From contig NZ_AORL01000021.1 in the NCBI RefSeq assembly GCF_000383095.1, positions 496,001 to 560,000 of the forward strand: a DNA stretch of 64,000 nt, read 5' to 3'. Origin of the DNA: Sphingomonas sp. PR090111-T3T-6A (GTDB lineage: Bacteria > Pseudomonadota > Alphaproteobacteria > Sphingomonadales > Sphingomonadaceae). Positions 27,090 to 35,734 of the stretch are shown here, one piece after another (the first letter of the stretch is position 1; every line of letters begins with the position of its first letter). A program made the position numbers and the translations under genes. The notes beneath the pieces were generated by a model that ran no database searches, was not told where the DNA came from, and worked only from the letters and a program-made list of their open reading frames with translations.

Positions 27090-29048
27090 ATGACGAAGAG
27101 CCTCCACTTCACCGCCCTCGCCCTGTCCATCCTGCTCGCAGCGTCCGCGACGGCGAAGGCTCCGTCCTCCGCGGCCGTCACGCCGATGACGCCGGACGTG
27201 GTAGCGAGCTATGACGAGGTCCGCCCGGACGCGAACTATATCAAACGCGTCATCATGGTCCCGATGCGGGATGGGGTGAAGCTCTACACCGTCATCGTCA
27301 TGAAGAAGGGTACGTCGAACGCCCCCATCCTCCTCTCGCGCACGCCATACGACGCCAAGGGCTCCACCGCGCGCACCGCCAGCCAGAAGATCACCGAGAT
27401 ACTGCCGGCGATGGACGCCGAGTTCGTCAACGACAATTATATCCGCGTCTATCAGGACATCCGTGGCCTGCACCATTCCGAGGGTGAGTTCGTCATGACC
27501 CGGCCGATCATCGGCCCGCTCAACCACACCAAGGTCGACGAATCCACCGACGCCTATGACACGATCGACTGGCTGGTGAAGCACGTGCCGGAAAGCAACG
27601 GCAAGGTGGGCGTGATCGGCAGCTCCTATCTCGGTTTCACGACGTTGATGGCGGAGATCAACCCGCATCCCGCGCTCAAGGCCGCCGTGCCGCAGAGCCC
27701 GATGGTCGACACCTGGATCGGCGACGACGATTTCCACAACGGCGCCTTCCGCGTCGGCAGCCTCGACTATTTCGTCGAGCAGAGCACCGGCAAGGCGGAA
27801 AGCGGCGCCAGCATCCCGCGCGGCGCGGGCGACGATTACAGCGCCTATCTGGAGGCAGGCTCGGTCGGCGACTTCGCCCGCAAATGGGGGATCGAGAATT
27901 ACCCCTCCGTCCGCAAAGTGATGGAGAACCCGGCCTATACCGACTTCTGGTCGCTCCAGGCGGTGGACAAGTGGATGGCCGCGCGTCCGCTCACGGTGCC
28001 GACCATGCTGGTCGTCGGGCAGTGGGATCAGGAGGACAGCTATGGCGCGCCCGCCGTCTATCGCGCGCTGGAGCCCAAGGACAAGAACAACGATATGGTG
28101 TCGCTGGTCATCGGGCCGTGGCGCCATTCGGGCGTGAACCATTATGGCTATGACTTGGGCGCGCTGACCTTCACCGGCGACACCGCACGCGAGTTCCGCG
28201 TCAAATATCTCAAGCCCTTCTTCGATCATTATCTGAAGGGTGCGCCCGACCCGCATACCCCGCCGGTGCTCACCTATGCCACCGGCGAGAATCATTGGGA
28301 CGTGTCGCCCAAATGGCCGATGGGCGCCGCGACGCCGCTCTATCTGGACGCGGATTTCCGCGCCGGCTTCGGGGCGCCGGGTGCGGAGGGGCATGACGAT
28401 TATGTATCCGACCCGTCCAAGCCGGTCCCCTTCCTACCCCGCCCGGTGAACATGGCGGCGGGCGATCAGTGGAAGACCTGGCTAGTGCACGATCAGCGCT
28501 TCGTGGACGGCCGACCGGACGTGCTTTCCTATCAGACCGAACCGCTCGCGAGGCCGGTGCACATCATGGGCGCGCCGCAGGTCAATCTGTTCGCGGCTAC
28601 CTCGGGCACGGACAGCGACTGGGTGGTGAAGCTGATCGACGTCGCGCCGAACACCACGCCCGAAGGCGAGGATCAGGGATCGAAGCCGGCCCGTCCGGGC
28701 TACGAGCTGCCGGTCGGCATCGAGATCTTCCGTGGCCGCTATGTTCACAGCCTGTCCCAGCCGGCCGCGCTGACACCGGGGCAAGCGGAGAATTATCGCT
28801 TCAGCCTGCCCAATGTGGACCATGTGTTCCTGCCAGGCCACCGCATCATGGTGCAGGTTCAGTCGAGCCTCTTCCCGCTCTATGATCGCAATCCGCAGAC
28901 TTATGTGGACAATATCTTCAACGCGAAACCGCAGGATTATCGGGCCGCCACGCAGAGTATCTATCATGGCGGCGCGCGGGCCAGCTCTATCCTTCTCCCG
29001 ATCGTGAGCGACGAGGAGAGCAAGGCGACGGCCGCCGCCGCACGCTGA
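27090..29048 (+). CDS. Secreted CocE/NonD-type hydrolase (alpha-amino-acid ester hydrolase-like)
   Basis: An exported serine hydrolase, 652 aa from ATG 27090, which begins a signal peptide MTKSLHFTALALSILLAASA. Nucleophile motif GVIGSSYLGFTT with Ser near residue 179; QDIRGLHHSEGEF (oxyanion/Tyr region of CocE proteins); VGQWDQED (Asp region); PWRHSGVNHYG (His); then a C-terminal jelly-roll X-Pro dipeptidyl-peptidase domain (about 400-635). The GSSYxGFT form fits alpha-amino-acid ester hydrolases that act on beta-lactam side chains or amino-acid esters; natural substrate unknown. GTG 27042, overlapping the cyclase stop, is an alternative start. Confidence 0.88.
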   Translation: MTKSLHFTALALSILLAASATAKAPSSAAVTPMTPDVVASYDEVRPDANYIKRVIMVPMRDGVKLYTVIVMKKGTSNAPILLSRTPYDAKGSTARTASQKITEILPAMDAEFVNDNYIRVYQDIRGLHHSEGEFVMTRPIIGPLNHTKVDESTDAYDTIDWLVKHVPESNGKVGVIGSSYLGFTTLMAEINPHPALKAAVPQSPMVDTWIGDDDFHNGAFRVGSLDYFVEQSTGKAESGASIPRGAGDDYSAYLEAGSVGDFARKWGIENYPSVRKVMENPAYTDFWSLQAVDKWMAARPLTVPTMLVVGQWDQEDSYGAPAVYRALEPKDKNNDMVSLVIGPWRHSGVNHYGYDLGALTFTGDTAREFRVKYLKPFFDHYLKGAPDPHTPPVLTYATGENHWDVSPKWPMGAATPLYLDADFRAGFGAPGAEGHDDYVSDPSKPVPFLPRPVNMAAGDQWKTWLVHDQRFVDGRPDVLSYQTEPLARPVHIMGAPQVNLFAATSGTDSDWVVKLIDVAPNTTPEGEDQGSKPARPGYELPVGIEIFRGRYVHSLSQPAALTPGQAENYRFSLPNVDHVFLPGHRIMVQVQSSLFPLYDRNPQTYVDNIFNAKPQDYRAATQSIYHGGARASSILLPIVSDEESKATAAAAR

Positions 29049-29193
29049 TGCGGCAGCAGAGCGGCTCGATAGAGATCATCCCACGCGCCATAGCCTGGCG
29101 CACGGTGGTGGGCCGGGCCCGGCGCTCATAACGTCACTTGAGGCCAGCCGCCAAAGCCACGCTGCCGACGATGGGTAATCGTCGATCGTATTC

Positions 29194-29216
29194 GATCGGC
29201 CTCAAATCGGCCGATC
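29194..29216. other. 8-bp perfect inverted repeat between hydrolase and urcA genes
   Basis: gatcggcc and ggccgatc flank a 7-base loop in the 268-base gap before urcA. There is no T run, so it may be a weak terminator for the hydrolase gene or an operator for urcA. The rest of the gap shows no gene. Confidence 0.35.
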
Positions 29217-29316
29217 ATCAGCTAACCATCAGGTCTTCATCCTCCCGGACAGAGCCGGCAACGGCGCAAAAGGTGGCCGGCACGTCGATCGTGCCGCCGG
29301 GACAGGAGACATGGAC

Positions 29317-29652
29317 ATGCTTATCCATAAGGTCACCATGTTTGTCGCCATCGCTTTCGCCGCCGTTGCTCTCGCGAGCGCACCCACGCGTGCGACGACC
29401 CCGGAGAGCAACTTGCGCTCCGTGCGCTATGCAGACCTTGATCTCTCGACCGCCGCGGGCCTCAGGACGCTACATCACCGGATCGCCGCCGCAGTGGAAG
29501 CCGTGTGCGGCTCTTATGCCGGTACGGAAAGTGACGCCATGGCGGATGAGAATGATGAGATCACGCAATGCCGCGCGGCGACCAAGACTCGGCTGAATGA
29601 ACAGTTGCAGGCCGTGATGGCTGTGGAAAACCAGATAGCATTCGTCCGCTGA
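29317..29652 (+). CDS. urcA: UrcA family protein
   Basis: A small exported protein, 111 aa from ATG 29317 (AGGAG 8 bases upstream; ATG 29311 is too close to it). It has a signal peptide through ALASAPTRA. The family's signature is VRYADLDLSTAAGLRTLHHR followed by two conserved Cys: one in AVEAVCGSY and one in EITQCRAATKTRL, likely a disulfide in the periplasm. UrcA proteins are frequent in sphingomonads and Caulobacterales and have no established function. Confidence 0.85.
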   Translation: MLIHKVTMFVAIAFAAVALASAPTRATTPESNLRSVRYADLDLSTAAGLRTLHHRIAAAVEAVCGSYAGTESDAMADENDEITQCRAATKTRLNEQLQAVMAVENQIAFVR

Positions 29653-29722
29653 GAGGCAGAGGCGATCGGACTGCTCCGGTGGCCTGTGGGTCTGCAACGG
29701 AATCCTTTCCGAAGCCTTCCGA

Positions 29723-30226
29723 TCAGTCAGCGCCGGAGGCCTTGCGGTAGGCATGGGCGTGGAGTGTCGCCAGTGCCTCCCGCGTTCCCGCGCAAGGACC
29801 GGCAGCGGCAAGGGCGATCACAGCGGGGCGCGCCATGTCGATGCCGACCCGCGCCAGCCCGTTCTGACCGAAGCGCTCCAGCACGGCGCGCGCACCGGCG
29901 GGATGCGGAGCCCATTTGCCTCGATAGCCGAAATAGACCGGGCTATGGCCGCCTTGTTCGAGGTTGAAGAGATCGTGCAACTCGCGCCCCCGATCCCCGT
30001 TTCGCGCGACGAGGCGGCAGTCGGCGCGCTCGGCTCGTACCGCGGGCACCGACAGATCGCGATCCAGCGTGACGCGAAATCCTATCGCCGTCAGCCGGTC
30101 GGCGATGTCACCGTTCAGCCGCTCGCCATCCACCTGTGCGGAATGACGCTGCAACCAGATCTTGGGCGAGACGGACATCACCACCAGCGCGGTCGCCAGC
30201 AGCGCGTTACCGAGCCAGTTCGGCAC
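29723..30226 (-). CDS. Membrane-anchored protein of the exosortase operon, unknown function
   Basis: 167 aa from GTG 30226, which overlaps the exosortase stop by 20 bases and has a perfect GGAGG 5 bases upstream, so co-expression is certain by design. One N-terminal membrane span (LGNALLATALVVMSV) is followed by a soluble, probably periplasmic domain with DGERLNGDIADRL, two Cys (in ADCRLVAR and AGPCAGTRE), a YFGYRGKW motif, and a C-terminus RKASGAD. Exosortase partners such as EpsI are also single-span periplasmic proteins, but I see no clear EpsI signature. I cannot name its family. Confidence 0.75.
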   Translation of the reverse strand: MPNWLGNALLATALVVMSVSPKIWLQRHSAQVDGERLNGDIADRLTAIGFRVTLDRDLSVPAVRAERADCRLVARNGDRGRELHDLFNLEQGGHSPVYFGYRGKWAPHPAGARAVLERFGQNGLARVGIDMARPAVIALAAAGPCAGTREALATLHAHAYRKASGAD

Positions 30227-31061
30227 GGATTCCTCCGAAGATGATCGCGCCGGCGGCCACGAAGCTCAATACGCCGAACAAGGCCCCTCCCCAGCCCGTA
30301 TGGAGCAGGTCGAAATATTGGGGAAAGCGGGCCAGTGCTGCCAGGCGCAACACGTTCACCATCGCCATGGCGAGCGCGGCCATCACGCCAGTCATCACCA
30401 TTCGGCGCGTGTAGCGGAGGCGCAGCATCTGCGTCAGGGTGATGAACAGCAACACCGCCAGCGACATGTTGTGCACCGAAGAGCAGCCGAGCGCGACATA
30501 GAGGCGGCCTCCGCCGTGCAACTCCACAACATTGCCCTGCACCGGCGTCCCGGCGACCAGCCCCGCCAGCCGCGCATCCAGCCCGAGCAGTTCCGGCCCC
30601 ATCAACGCCAGCAGGAAACGGCCCCAGATGAGGGGACCTGTCAGGGCCAGCATCACGATCGCCATGCGGCGCGCTGCACTTCGGTCGGGCGACGTGAAAG
30701 CCAGATAGACGCCATTGAGCAGCAGCCCGATGGCGGCAGCGAAGTTGAAGGGAATGAAGCTCAGAGCCAGCACGAGCGTGCAGACCGTCCGATCCATGCG
30801 CCTCGGTTCCGCCGGCTCGCCTTCCTGTGCGATGACGAACAGGCCGTAGACGGCGAACCACACGATCGCGCTGACGCCGCCGAGATCGAGAAGAGCCTCA
30901 ATTACTGGCTTGGTGCTGAAAGCGGTCGCGATCTTGCCGGCAAAGCCGTTGATCGCGGCCACGCCGGCGCTGATCGCGAAGAGTGCCGGCCTCGATAGAG
31001 CCGGCACCCTCATCCATCGCAAAGGAGTTCGCGCCTGGCCGATCGCAGACGGCGGGCTCAT
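30207..31061 (-). CDS. Exosortase-family transpeptidase
   Basis: A polytopic membrane cysteine protease/transpeptidase that cuts C-terminal sorting tags of exported proteins. 284 aa, about eight hydrophobic segments. The catalytic triad of the family is visible: Cys193 in VALGCSSVHN, Arg239 in VNVLRL, and His254 in DLLHTGWGGALFG. The topology and order Cys-(N..R)-(H..G) match exosortases rather than rhomboids. Its gene starts 6 bases after a protein with a sorting-signal tail and overlaps a partner gene. I recall that a sphingomonad exosortase subtype with an accessory protein is described in family databases; I cannot confirm that this is it. Confidence 0.82.
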   Translation of the reverse strand: MSPPSAIGQARTPLRWMRVPALSRPALFAISAGVAAINGFAGKIATAFSTKPVIEALLDLGGVSAIVWFAVYGLFVIAQEGEPAEPRRMDRTVCTLVLALSFIPFNFAAAIGLLLNGVYLAFTSPDRSAARRMAIVMLALTGPLIWGRFLLALMGPELLGLDARLAGLVAGTPVQGNVVELHGGGRLYVALGCSSVHNMSLAVLLFITLTQMLRLRYTRRMVMTGVMAALAMAMVNVLRLAALARFPQYFDLLHTGWGGALFGVLSFVAAGAIIFGGIRAELAR

Positions 31062-31067
31062 TTCCGC

Positions 31068-31442
31068 TTACTTGCGGAGCTTGCGCAAGCCGTATCCGAT
31101 TGCTCCAAACGCCAGCAGCCCAAGTCCGGCGATCGGCGCGGGCGTGCCGCGGGAGCCGCCTCCGCCACCATGCCCCCCTCCTTCATGGCCGCCGCCGCCC
31201 CCGTCGCGGCCTCCCCCGCCTTCGTGATGGCCACCGCCTTCGTAACCCCCGCCACTTTCATGGCCACGATCACCCCCGCGATCGCGGTCTTCCTTGCCTG
31301 CATGTTCGGCGCCGCGATCTCGCCCGCCGAAATAGTCACCTCCGCCGTCGCGGCCAGTATCCTTGTCGGCCAGCGCGGGAGTGGCAGTCAGCACCACCGT
31401 CAGGAACGACAGCGCAAGTGCACGGCTAAAACCTCTGTTCAT
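31068..31442 (-). CDS. Gly/His-rich surface protein with exosortase sorting signal
   Basis: Probable substrate of the adjacent exosortase. 124 aa from ATG 31442: signal peptide to TPALA (residue 25), a low-complexity spacer (about 30-99) of Gly with His, Asp, Glu and Arg, then a tripartite C-terminus: TPAPIAG (recognition motif), a hydrophobic span LGLLAFGAIGYGL and a basic end RKLRK. This layout is that of PEP-CTERM-type tags, with TPAP in place of PEP. The His/acidic repeats may bind metal or act as a flexible spacer (inference). Only 6 bases separate it from the exosortase gene. Confidence 0.82.
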   Translation of the reverse strand: MNRGFSRALALSFLTVVLTATPALADKDTGRDGGGDYFGGRDRGAEHAGKEDRDRGGDRGHESGGGYEGGGHHEGGGGRDGGGGGHEGGGHGGGGGSRGTPAPIAGLGLLAFGAIGYGLRKLRK

Positions 31443-31792
31443 GGCGACCTCACCCATTGGCGGAGTGCGGACAGGGGAGGTGCTCCCGCCGATGAGACCT
31501 CTCATTCAGGACTGTAGGATAGAGGGACGTGCCGGTGATCTATCGGGCGATATACGCCGGAGGGATAACCGGCTTTCCCGCCCCCCGCCGACGATCTTCC
31601 CACTCTCGCGATGCTTGCGAATCCGCACTTTTCGGCTCCGGAACGATCGGAACCCGACCATGCTCCGACCAGATAACGCGTTGGTATTAGCCCCGACGGA
31701 GCGATTACGCGCGGATGTGCCGCCCTTAAGATCGGCATCCGACATATCGAGGCGGGGTCACCACGGAACGCACGCTCCCATCCACGGGCGAC
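31443..31792. other. Divergent regulatory region, exosortase operon / two-component system
   Basis: 350 bases with no accepted gene, between the sorting-target gene (leftward) and the histidine kinase gene (rightward). It must carry both promoters and is the natural place for binding sites of the adjacent NarL-type regulator. No standard -35/-10 pair or long inverted repeat could be pinned down by eye. Confidence 0.4.
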
Positions 31793-33508
31793 ATGCGCGC
31801 AACGCCCTCCTTCCGTGCGCGGCGCAACCCGATGGGCCGGGCTTCGCGCATCGCGATCTGGCGCCCGGTCCAGCGGCTCAGGGCAGCCCTCGCGGACATC
31901 TTCTACGATGCCCAGCCGGAAGACCTGATCAACGTCTCTCGCCTTCTCACGTCATCCTTCGCGCTGATCGCGGTGTATCTCGATCCAACCACCCCGACGA
32001 TGGATGTCGAGGAAAGCTACACGATCCTGATCGCCTATGTGCTCTTCTCGATCGGAGCCGCTCTCTTCCTGAACCGGCGGCCAGGGCAGCATCTGCTCCA
32101 TATTGCCACCACCTCGGTGGACGTCATCATACTGGGACTGCTGGCACATTATTCCGAAGAGCTGGAAAGCCCCTATTTCGCTTTCTTCACCTTCACGCTG
32201 GTGACGGCCGCGATCCGATGGGGATGGCGCGGCGTGCTGGCCACGGCCTGCGCCCTGCAATGCCTGCTGCTCATCGTCGGCATTCCCGATCTTCAGGATG
32301 GCGGCCCTTCGGCGCTCAACGTCCTCATCATGCGCTCGGTGTTCTGCTGGGTCACGATGCTGATGCTCGGCTATTTCGGGAGCTATCGCGCCCGCAGCGA
32401 ATATCGACTGAGCAAGCTCGCCGCCTGGCCGCACGACATCATCACCGAAGACAATCGGCCCTGGCTGTCCGCCTCCCTGCAACATGCTTCCAATGTGCTC
32501 GGCACGCACCGGATCGTCGTCATTTGGCAGGATCATGACCAGCAGACCGCTGAACTGGCGTGGTGGACGGGAACGGAGTGCCGCTTCGCGGAGGGGATCA
32601 CGCTTCCCCCGGGCATCCTCCGTCCGTCCGAGGACGCGCTGCCCACCGACATCAAGGATCGCGAATATCGCGATCGGCTGGAGCTGCTCAACGCGGCGCT
32701 TCCCCGGATATCGGACGATCTGCGGGACCTGCTGCATGTCGACGGCGATCAGACCATCCACTTCGCGACGTTCCGCAGCATCCGTTACTGCGGCAGCGTG
32801 ATCGTCATCAATCCGGCGTTCCGGGACGAGAATATCGGCGCCCTGACCAAGATCATCGCGTCGCGCATCGCGCTGATGCTGGAGCAGTTTTCGCTGATTG
32901 GCGAACTGGCTTCCGCGGCGGGTCTGCGCGAACGGATGCGTCTGGCGCGCGATCTGCACGACAGCGTGCTTCAGGATCTGACGGCGGCGGTCCTCCAGCT
33001 AGAGGCGGCGGTGAAGATCCCACCGGCGGAAGCGAGCGGCACGCTCATGAGGATACAGGGGCTGCTTCAGGCGCAGCAGCGGCGCCTGCGGCATTTCGTG
33101 AACGACAGCCGCCGTCAGCGTCCGCCGAGCCACGGTCTGGCCGAGCAGCTTCAGGCCTTCGTCGAACCCCTTGGCAGCCAGTGGAACTGCAACATGCGCA
33201 TCGACGTGAGCCCTCCCGATCTCGATGTCGCCGACGACATCGCGACCGAGTTGTGCCTCGCGCTATCGGAGGCGACGGCCAACGCGGCCAAGCATGGCGC
33301 AGCCGACACGGTGATCATCACGGTGATGCAGCAAGGGCAGGAATTGCTCGTCGAGATTTCCAACGACGGCGCGCCTTGCGCCTCCTATCCGAAATCGACC
33401 TCGCTCGGCCGGCGGGTTGAGGAGATGGGCGGTGTCATCGCCATCGCCGATCGGAGCAGCGGTTTCTCGCTGAAGATGACGATTCCCATGGACAGGCCAC
33501 GGCGATGA
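31793..33508 (+). CDS. NarX/LiaS-type membrane sensor histidine kinase
   Basis: 571 aa. An N-terminal membrane module (about residues 45-200, five to six spans, e.g. ILIAYVLFSIGAALFL and FFTFTLVTAAIRWGW), a GAF-like cytoplasmic region (about 215-375), then a HisKA_3 dimerisation/phosphoacceptor segment LARDLHDSVLQDLTAAVLQL with the His near residue 388, and an HATPase with SEATANAAKHG (N-box). The G-boxes are reduced: after ISNDGAP the usual GxGLG is replaced by TSLGRRVEEMGG. The gene overlaps its regulator by 4 bases (ATGA). Confidence 0.9.
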   Translation: MRATPSFRARRNPMGRASRIAIWRPVQRLRAALADIFYDAQPEDLINVSRLLTSSFALIAVYLDPTTPTMDVEESYTILIAYVLFSIGAALFLNRRPGQHLLHIATTSVDVIILGLLAHYSEELESPYFAFFTFTLVTAAIRWGWRGVLATACALQCLLLIVGIPDLQDGGPSALNVLIMRSVFCWVTMLMLGYFGSYRARSEYRLSKLAAWPHDIITEDNRPWLSASLQHASNVLGTHRIVVIWQDHDQQTAELAWWTGTECRFAEGITLPPGILRPSEDALPTDIKDREYRDRLELLNAALPRISDDLRDLLHVDGDQTIHFATFRSIRYCGSVIVINPAFRDENIGALTKIIASRIALMLEQFSLIGELASAAGLRERMRLARDLHDSVLQDLTAAVLQLEAAVKIPPAEASGTLMRIQGLLQAQQRRLRHFVNDSRRQRPPSHGLAEQLQAFVEPLGSQWNCNMRIDVSPPDLDVADDIATELCLALSEATANAAKHGAADTVIITVMQQGQELLVEISNDGAPCASYPKSTSLGRRVEEMGGVIAIADRSSGFSLKMTIPMDRPRR

Positions 33509-34164
33509 CCTCGCTGCTCCTCTGCGACGATCATCCGCTGATCGTCGGCGGGCTGCGCGCGCTGATCGGAGGTCATCCGAACTATGAGATCGTGGGCACC
33601 ACCTGCTCGGGCGAGGAGGCCCGGCGTCTCCTCGCCCGACAGCCGCCCGACATCGCCCTTCTCGACATATTGATGCCGGAGATCACAGGCATCGACCTGC
33701 TGAAATGGATTAATCGCGAGCGCTTGCCCGTGAAGGTCGTCCTGTTGACGGCGAGCATCTCGGATGCGGAGATCATCGATGTCATCGCCGCCAACGTTGC
33801 CGGCATCCTGCTCAAGGAGAGCGCGTTCGAGACGCTGATCCACTGCCTCGACACGGTGGCCAGGGGGCGGCGCTGGCTGCCGCCGGACCTTGTGCAGCCG
33901 GCCATCGCACGGAGCCGTTCGGTCGGCCGGGACGCATCGCCCTACGACCAGCTCACCCGACGGGAAGCCGATGTCGCCCGGCATATCGTCGAGGGTCGTT
34001 CCAATCGCGACATCGCCTCAGCCTTGGGCATTTCCGAAGGCACGGTGAAGATCCACCTCCACGCGATCTATTCGAAGCTCGGCGTCGACAATCGCACGGC
34101 AGTCGCCGTCATGCTCATGCGGCGGGAGCCGAGGAAAGCGATCGTCGAACGGATCGCGCTATGA
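33505..34164 (+). CDS. NarL/LuxR-type response regulator
   Basis: 219 aa. Receiver domain with the acidic pair CDDHPLI, phospho-Asp in ALLDILMPE near residue 54 and Lys in ILLKES; C-terminal LuxR HTH with LTRREADVARHIVEGRSNRD and EGTVKIHLHAIYSKLGVDNR. Partner of the kinase just upstream. Its position between the exosortase operon and the sugar genes suggests that it regulates the surface module (inference). Confidence 0.92.
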   Translation: MTSLLLCDDHPLIVGGLRALIGGHPNYEIVGTTCSGEEARRLLARQPPDIALLDILMPEITGIDLLKWINRERLPVKVVLLTASISDAEIIDVIAANVAGILLKESAFETLIHCLDTVARGRRWLPPDLVQPAIARSRSVGRDASPYDQLTRREADVARHIVEGRSNRDIASALGISEGTVKIHLHAIYSKLGVDNRTAVAVMLMRREPRKAIVERIAL

Positions 34165-34417
34165 TCCGCCGTCCCTACCATTCCGGATGCCTCCTTAGGG
34201 TTATATCGCGGGATAGATTTCCGGGGTGCGGTTCCGATCTAGGGTTCGCGCATGGTCACGCGATAGCGCAGTCCGCGCTGGGCGGGCGGGCAGACGGGGG
34301 GCCGGCAGGATCGGAGCGGCGCGATTGGCAAGGCGGGGGCATCCGCATGGGAAGCTGCGCGCCGCTCCGAAGAGAGATCAGCGACGTTCCGCGAACGACC
34401 CGGATGGGGGGCACGCC

Positions 34418-35728
34418 GTGACGCATAACCTGTCGATCGAGGCTCCGGTAACACCCCCTGCGTGGGGAACCATGTCGGCCGACTTGGCGGTTCAGTCGCA
34501 TCAGCAGCAGACATGCCAGTATTGCGGCGACACGCTCCATGTCACCTGGGCGGACCTCGGGCTCCAGCCGCTCGCCAACGATTATCGCCCGGATGCCACC
34601 GCTGCCCGGCGCGAGCCGGTGTTCCCGCTCCACGCACGCTTCTGCACGTCCTGCTACCTCGTGCAGGTAGGTTCGGCGGTGCCGAAGGAGGCAATATTCT
34701 CCGATTATGCCTATTTTTCCTCCTATTCCGCGAGCTGGCTGGAGCATTGCGCCCGTTATGCGGAAGCGATGATCGCGCGCTTCGGGCTGGGACCGTCCAG
34801 CCTTGTCGTCGAGATCGCCAGCAACGATGGATATCTTCTCCAATATTTCGCGCGGGCGGGCATTCCTGTGCTGGGGATCGATCCGGCCGAGAACATCGCC
34901 CGTGTCGCCATTGCCGCCGGCATCCCCACCGAGGTCGCCTTCTTCGGCGCGGAGACCGCCGCCGACCTGACGCGCCGCGGGATCAGGGCCGATCACATCT
35001 CCGCCAAGAATGTGCTCGCTCATGTGCCAGACATTGCCGATTTCGTGCGCGGCATCGCCATCCTCCTGAAGGACCAGGCGGTTTTCACGGTCGAATTTCC
35101 CCATCTTCTGCGCACGATGCTGGGGCTTCAGTTCGACCAGATCTATCACGAGCATTTCAGCTACCTGTCGCTGATCGCGGTCAAGCGTATCTTCGAGGAT
35201 CAGGGGCTGCGCATCTTCGACGTGGAGCAGCTTCTCACGCATGGTGGCTCGCTCCGTGTCTATGCCTGCCACAGGGGGGCAGCCCACGCCGAGACGGAAC
35301 GGGTGGCGCAACTCCTCCATGCCGAACAGGAAGCCGGTCTTCATCGGGAAGAAGCCTATCTGGGCTTCGAGAGGAATCTGAAGCGCGTCCGGCAGGACTT
35401 TCTGGACTTCATCGCATCGCTGCGCGTGTCGGGGAAGACGATCATCGGCTATGGCGCTGCGGCCAAGGCCAATACCTTCCTCAACTATTGCGGCGCGGGT
35501 CCGGAGACGCTCGCTTATATCGCCGACCGAAGCCCGTCGAAGATCGGGCATTTCATGCCGGGAAGCGGGATCAGGATCGCGCAGATCAGCGAGATCGAAC
35601 GGACACGCCCCGATTACGTCCTCATCCTGCCGTGGAATCTCCGGCAGGAAATCGTCGGCGAACTCGGCTTCATCCGTAGCTGGGGCGGTCGGTTCGTGAC
35701 GGCCATCCCGGCCATCGAAATCTTCTAG
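34418..35728 (+). CDS. SAM-dependent C-methyltransferase of sugar-nucleotide type
   Basis: 436 aa from GTG 34418; G-rich bases precede it, and codons further upstream are Arg-rich and unlikely to be translated. It has the three-part architecture of TylC3/NovU-like enzymes: N-terminal zinc-binding domain with CQYCG and RFCTSC, the central SAM fold (VVEIASNDGYLLQYF, HISAKNVLAHVPDI, FDQIYHEHFSYLS), and a C-terminal Rossmann-like domain (IIGYGAAAKANTFLNYCG, VLILPWNLRQEI). Such enzymes add a methyl branch to dTDP/GDP-4-keto-deoxysugars. It lies 6 bases before an epimerase gene. Confidence 0.88.
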   Translation: MTHNLSIEAPVTPPAWGTMSADLAVQSHQQQTCQYCGDTLHVTWADLGLQPLANDYRPDATAARREPVFPLHARFCTSCYLVQVGSAVPKEAIFSDYAYFSSYSASWLEHCARYAEAMIARFGLGPSSLVVEIASNDGYLLQYFARAGIPVLGIDPAENIARVAIAAGIPTEVAFFGAETAADLTRRGIRADHISAKNVLAHVPDIADFVRGIAILLKDQAVFTVEFPHLLRTMLGLQFDQIYHEHFSYLSLIAVKRIFEDQGLRIFDVEQLLTHGGSLRVYACHRGAAHAETERVAQLLHAEQEAGLHREEAYLGFERNLKRVRQDFLDFIASLRVSGKTIIGYGAAAKANTFLNYCGAGPETLAYIADRSPSKIGHFMPGSGIRIAQISEIERTRPDYVLILPWNLRQEIVGELGFIRSWGGRFVTAIPAIEIF

Positions 35729-35734
35729 GTCGAC

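Noticed and set aside
31068-31442. Plus-strand frame opposite the Gly-rich protein (Pro/Ala/Thr-rich)
   Set aside because: It is antisense to a low-complexity gene with a clear signal peptide and sorting tail; the plus frame lacks both.
34161-34421. 86-aa frame overlapping the response regulator stop (ATGA)
   Set aside because: The overlap looks like coupling, but the sequence is Gly/Arg-rich with no structure and overlaps the methyltransferase start; judged non-coding.
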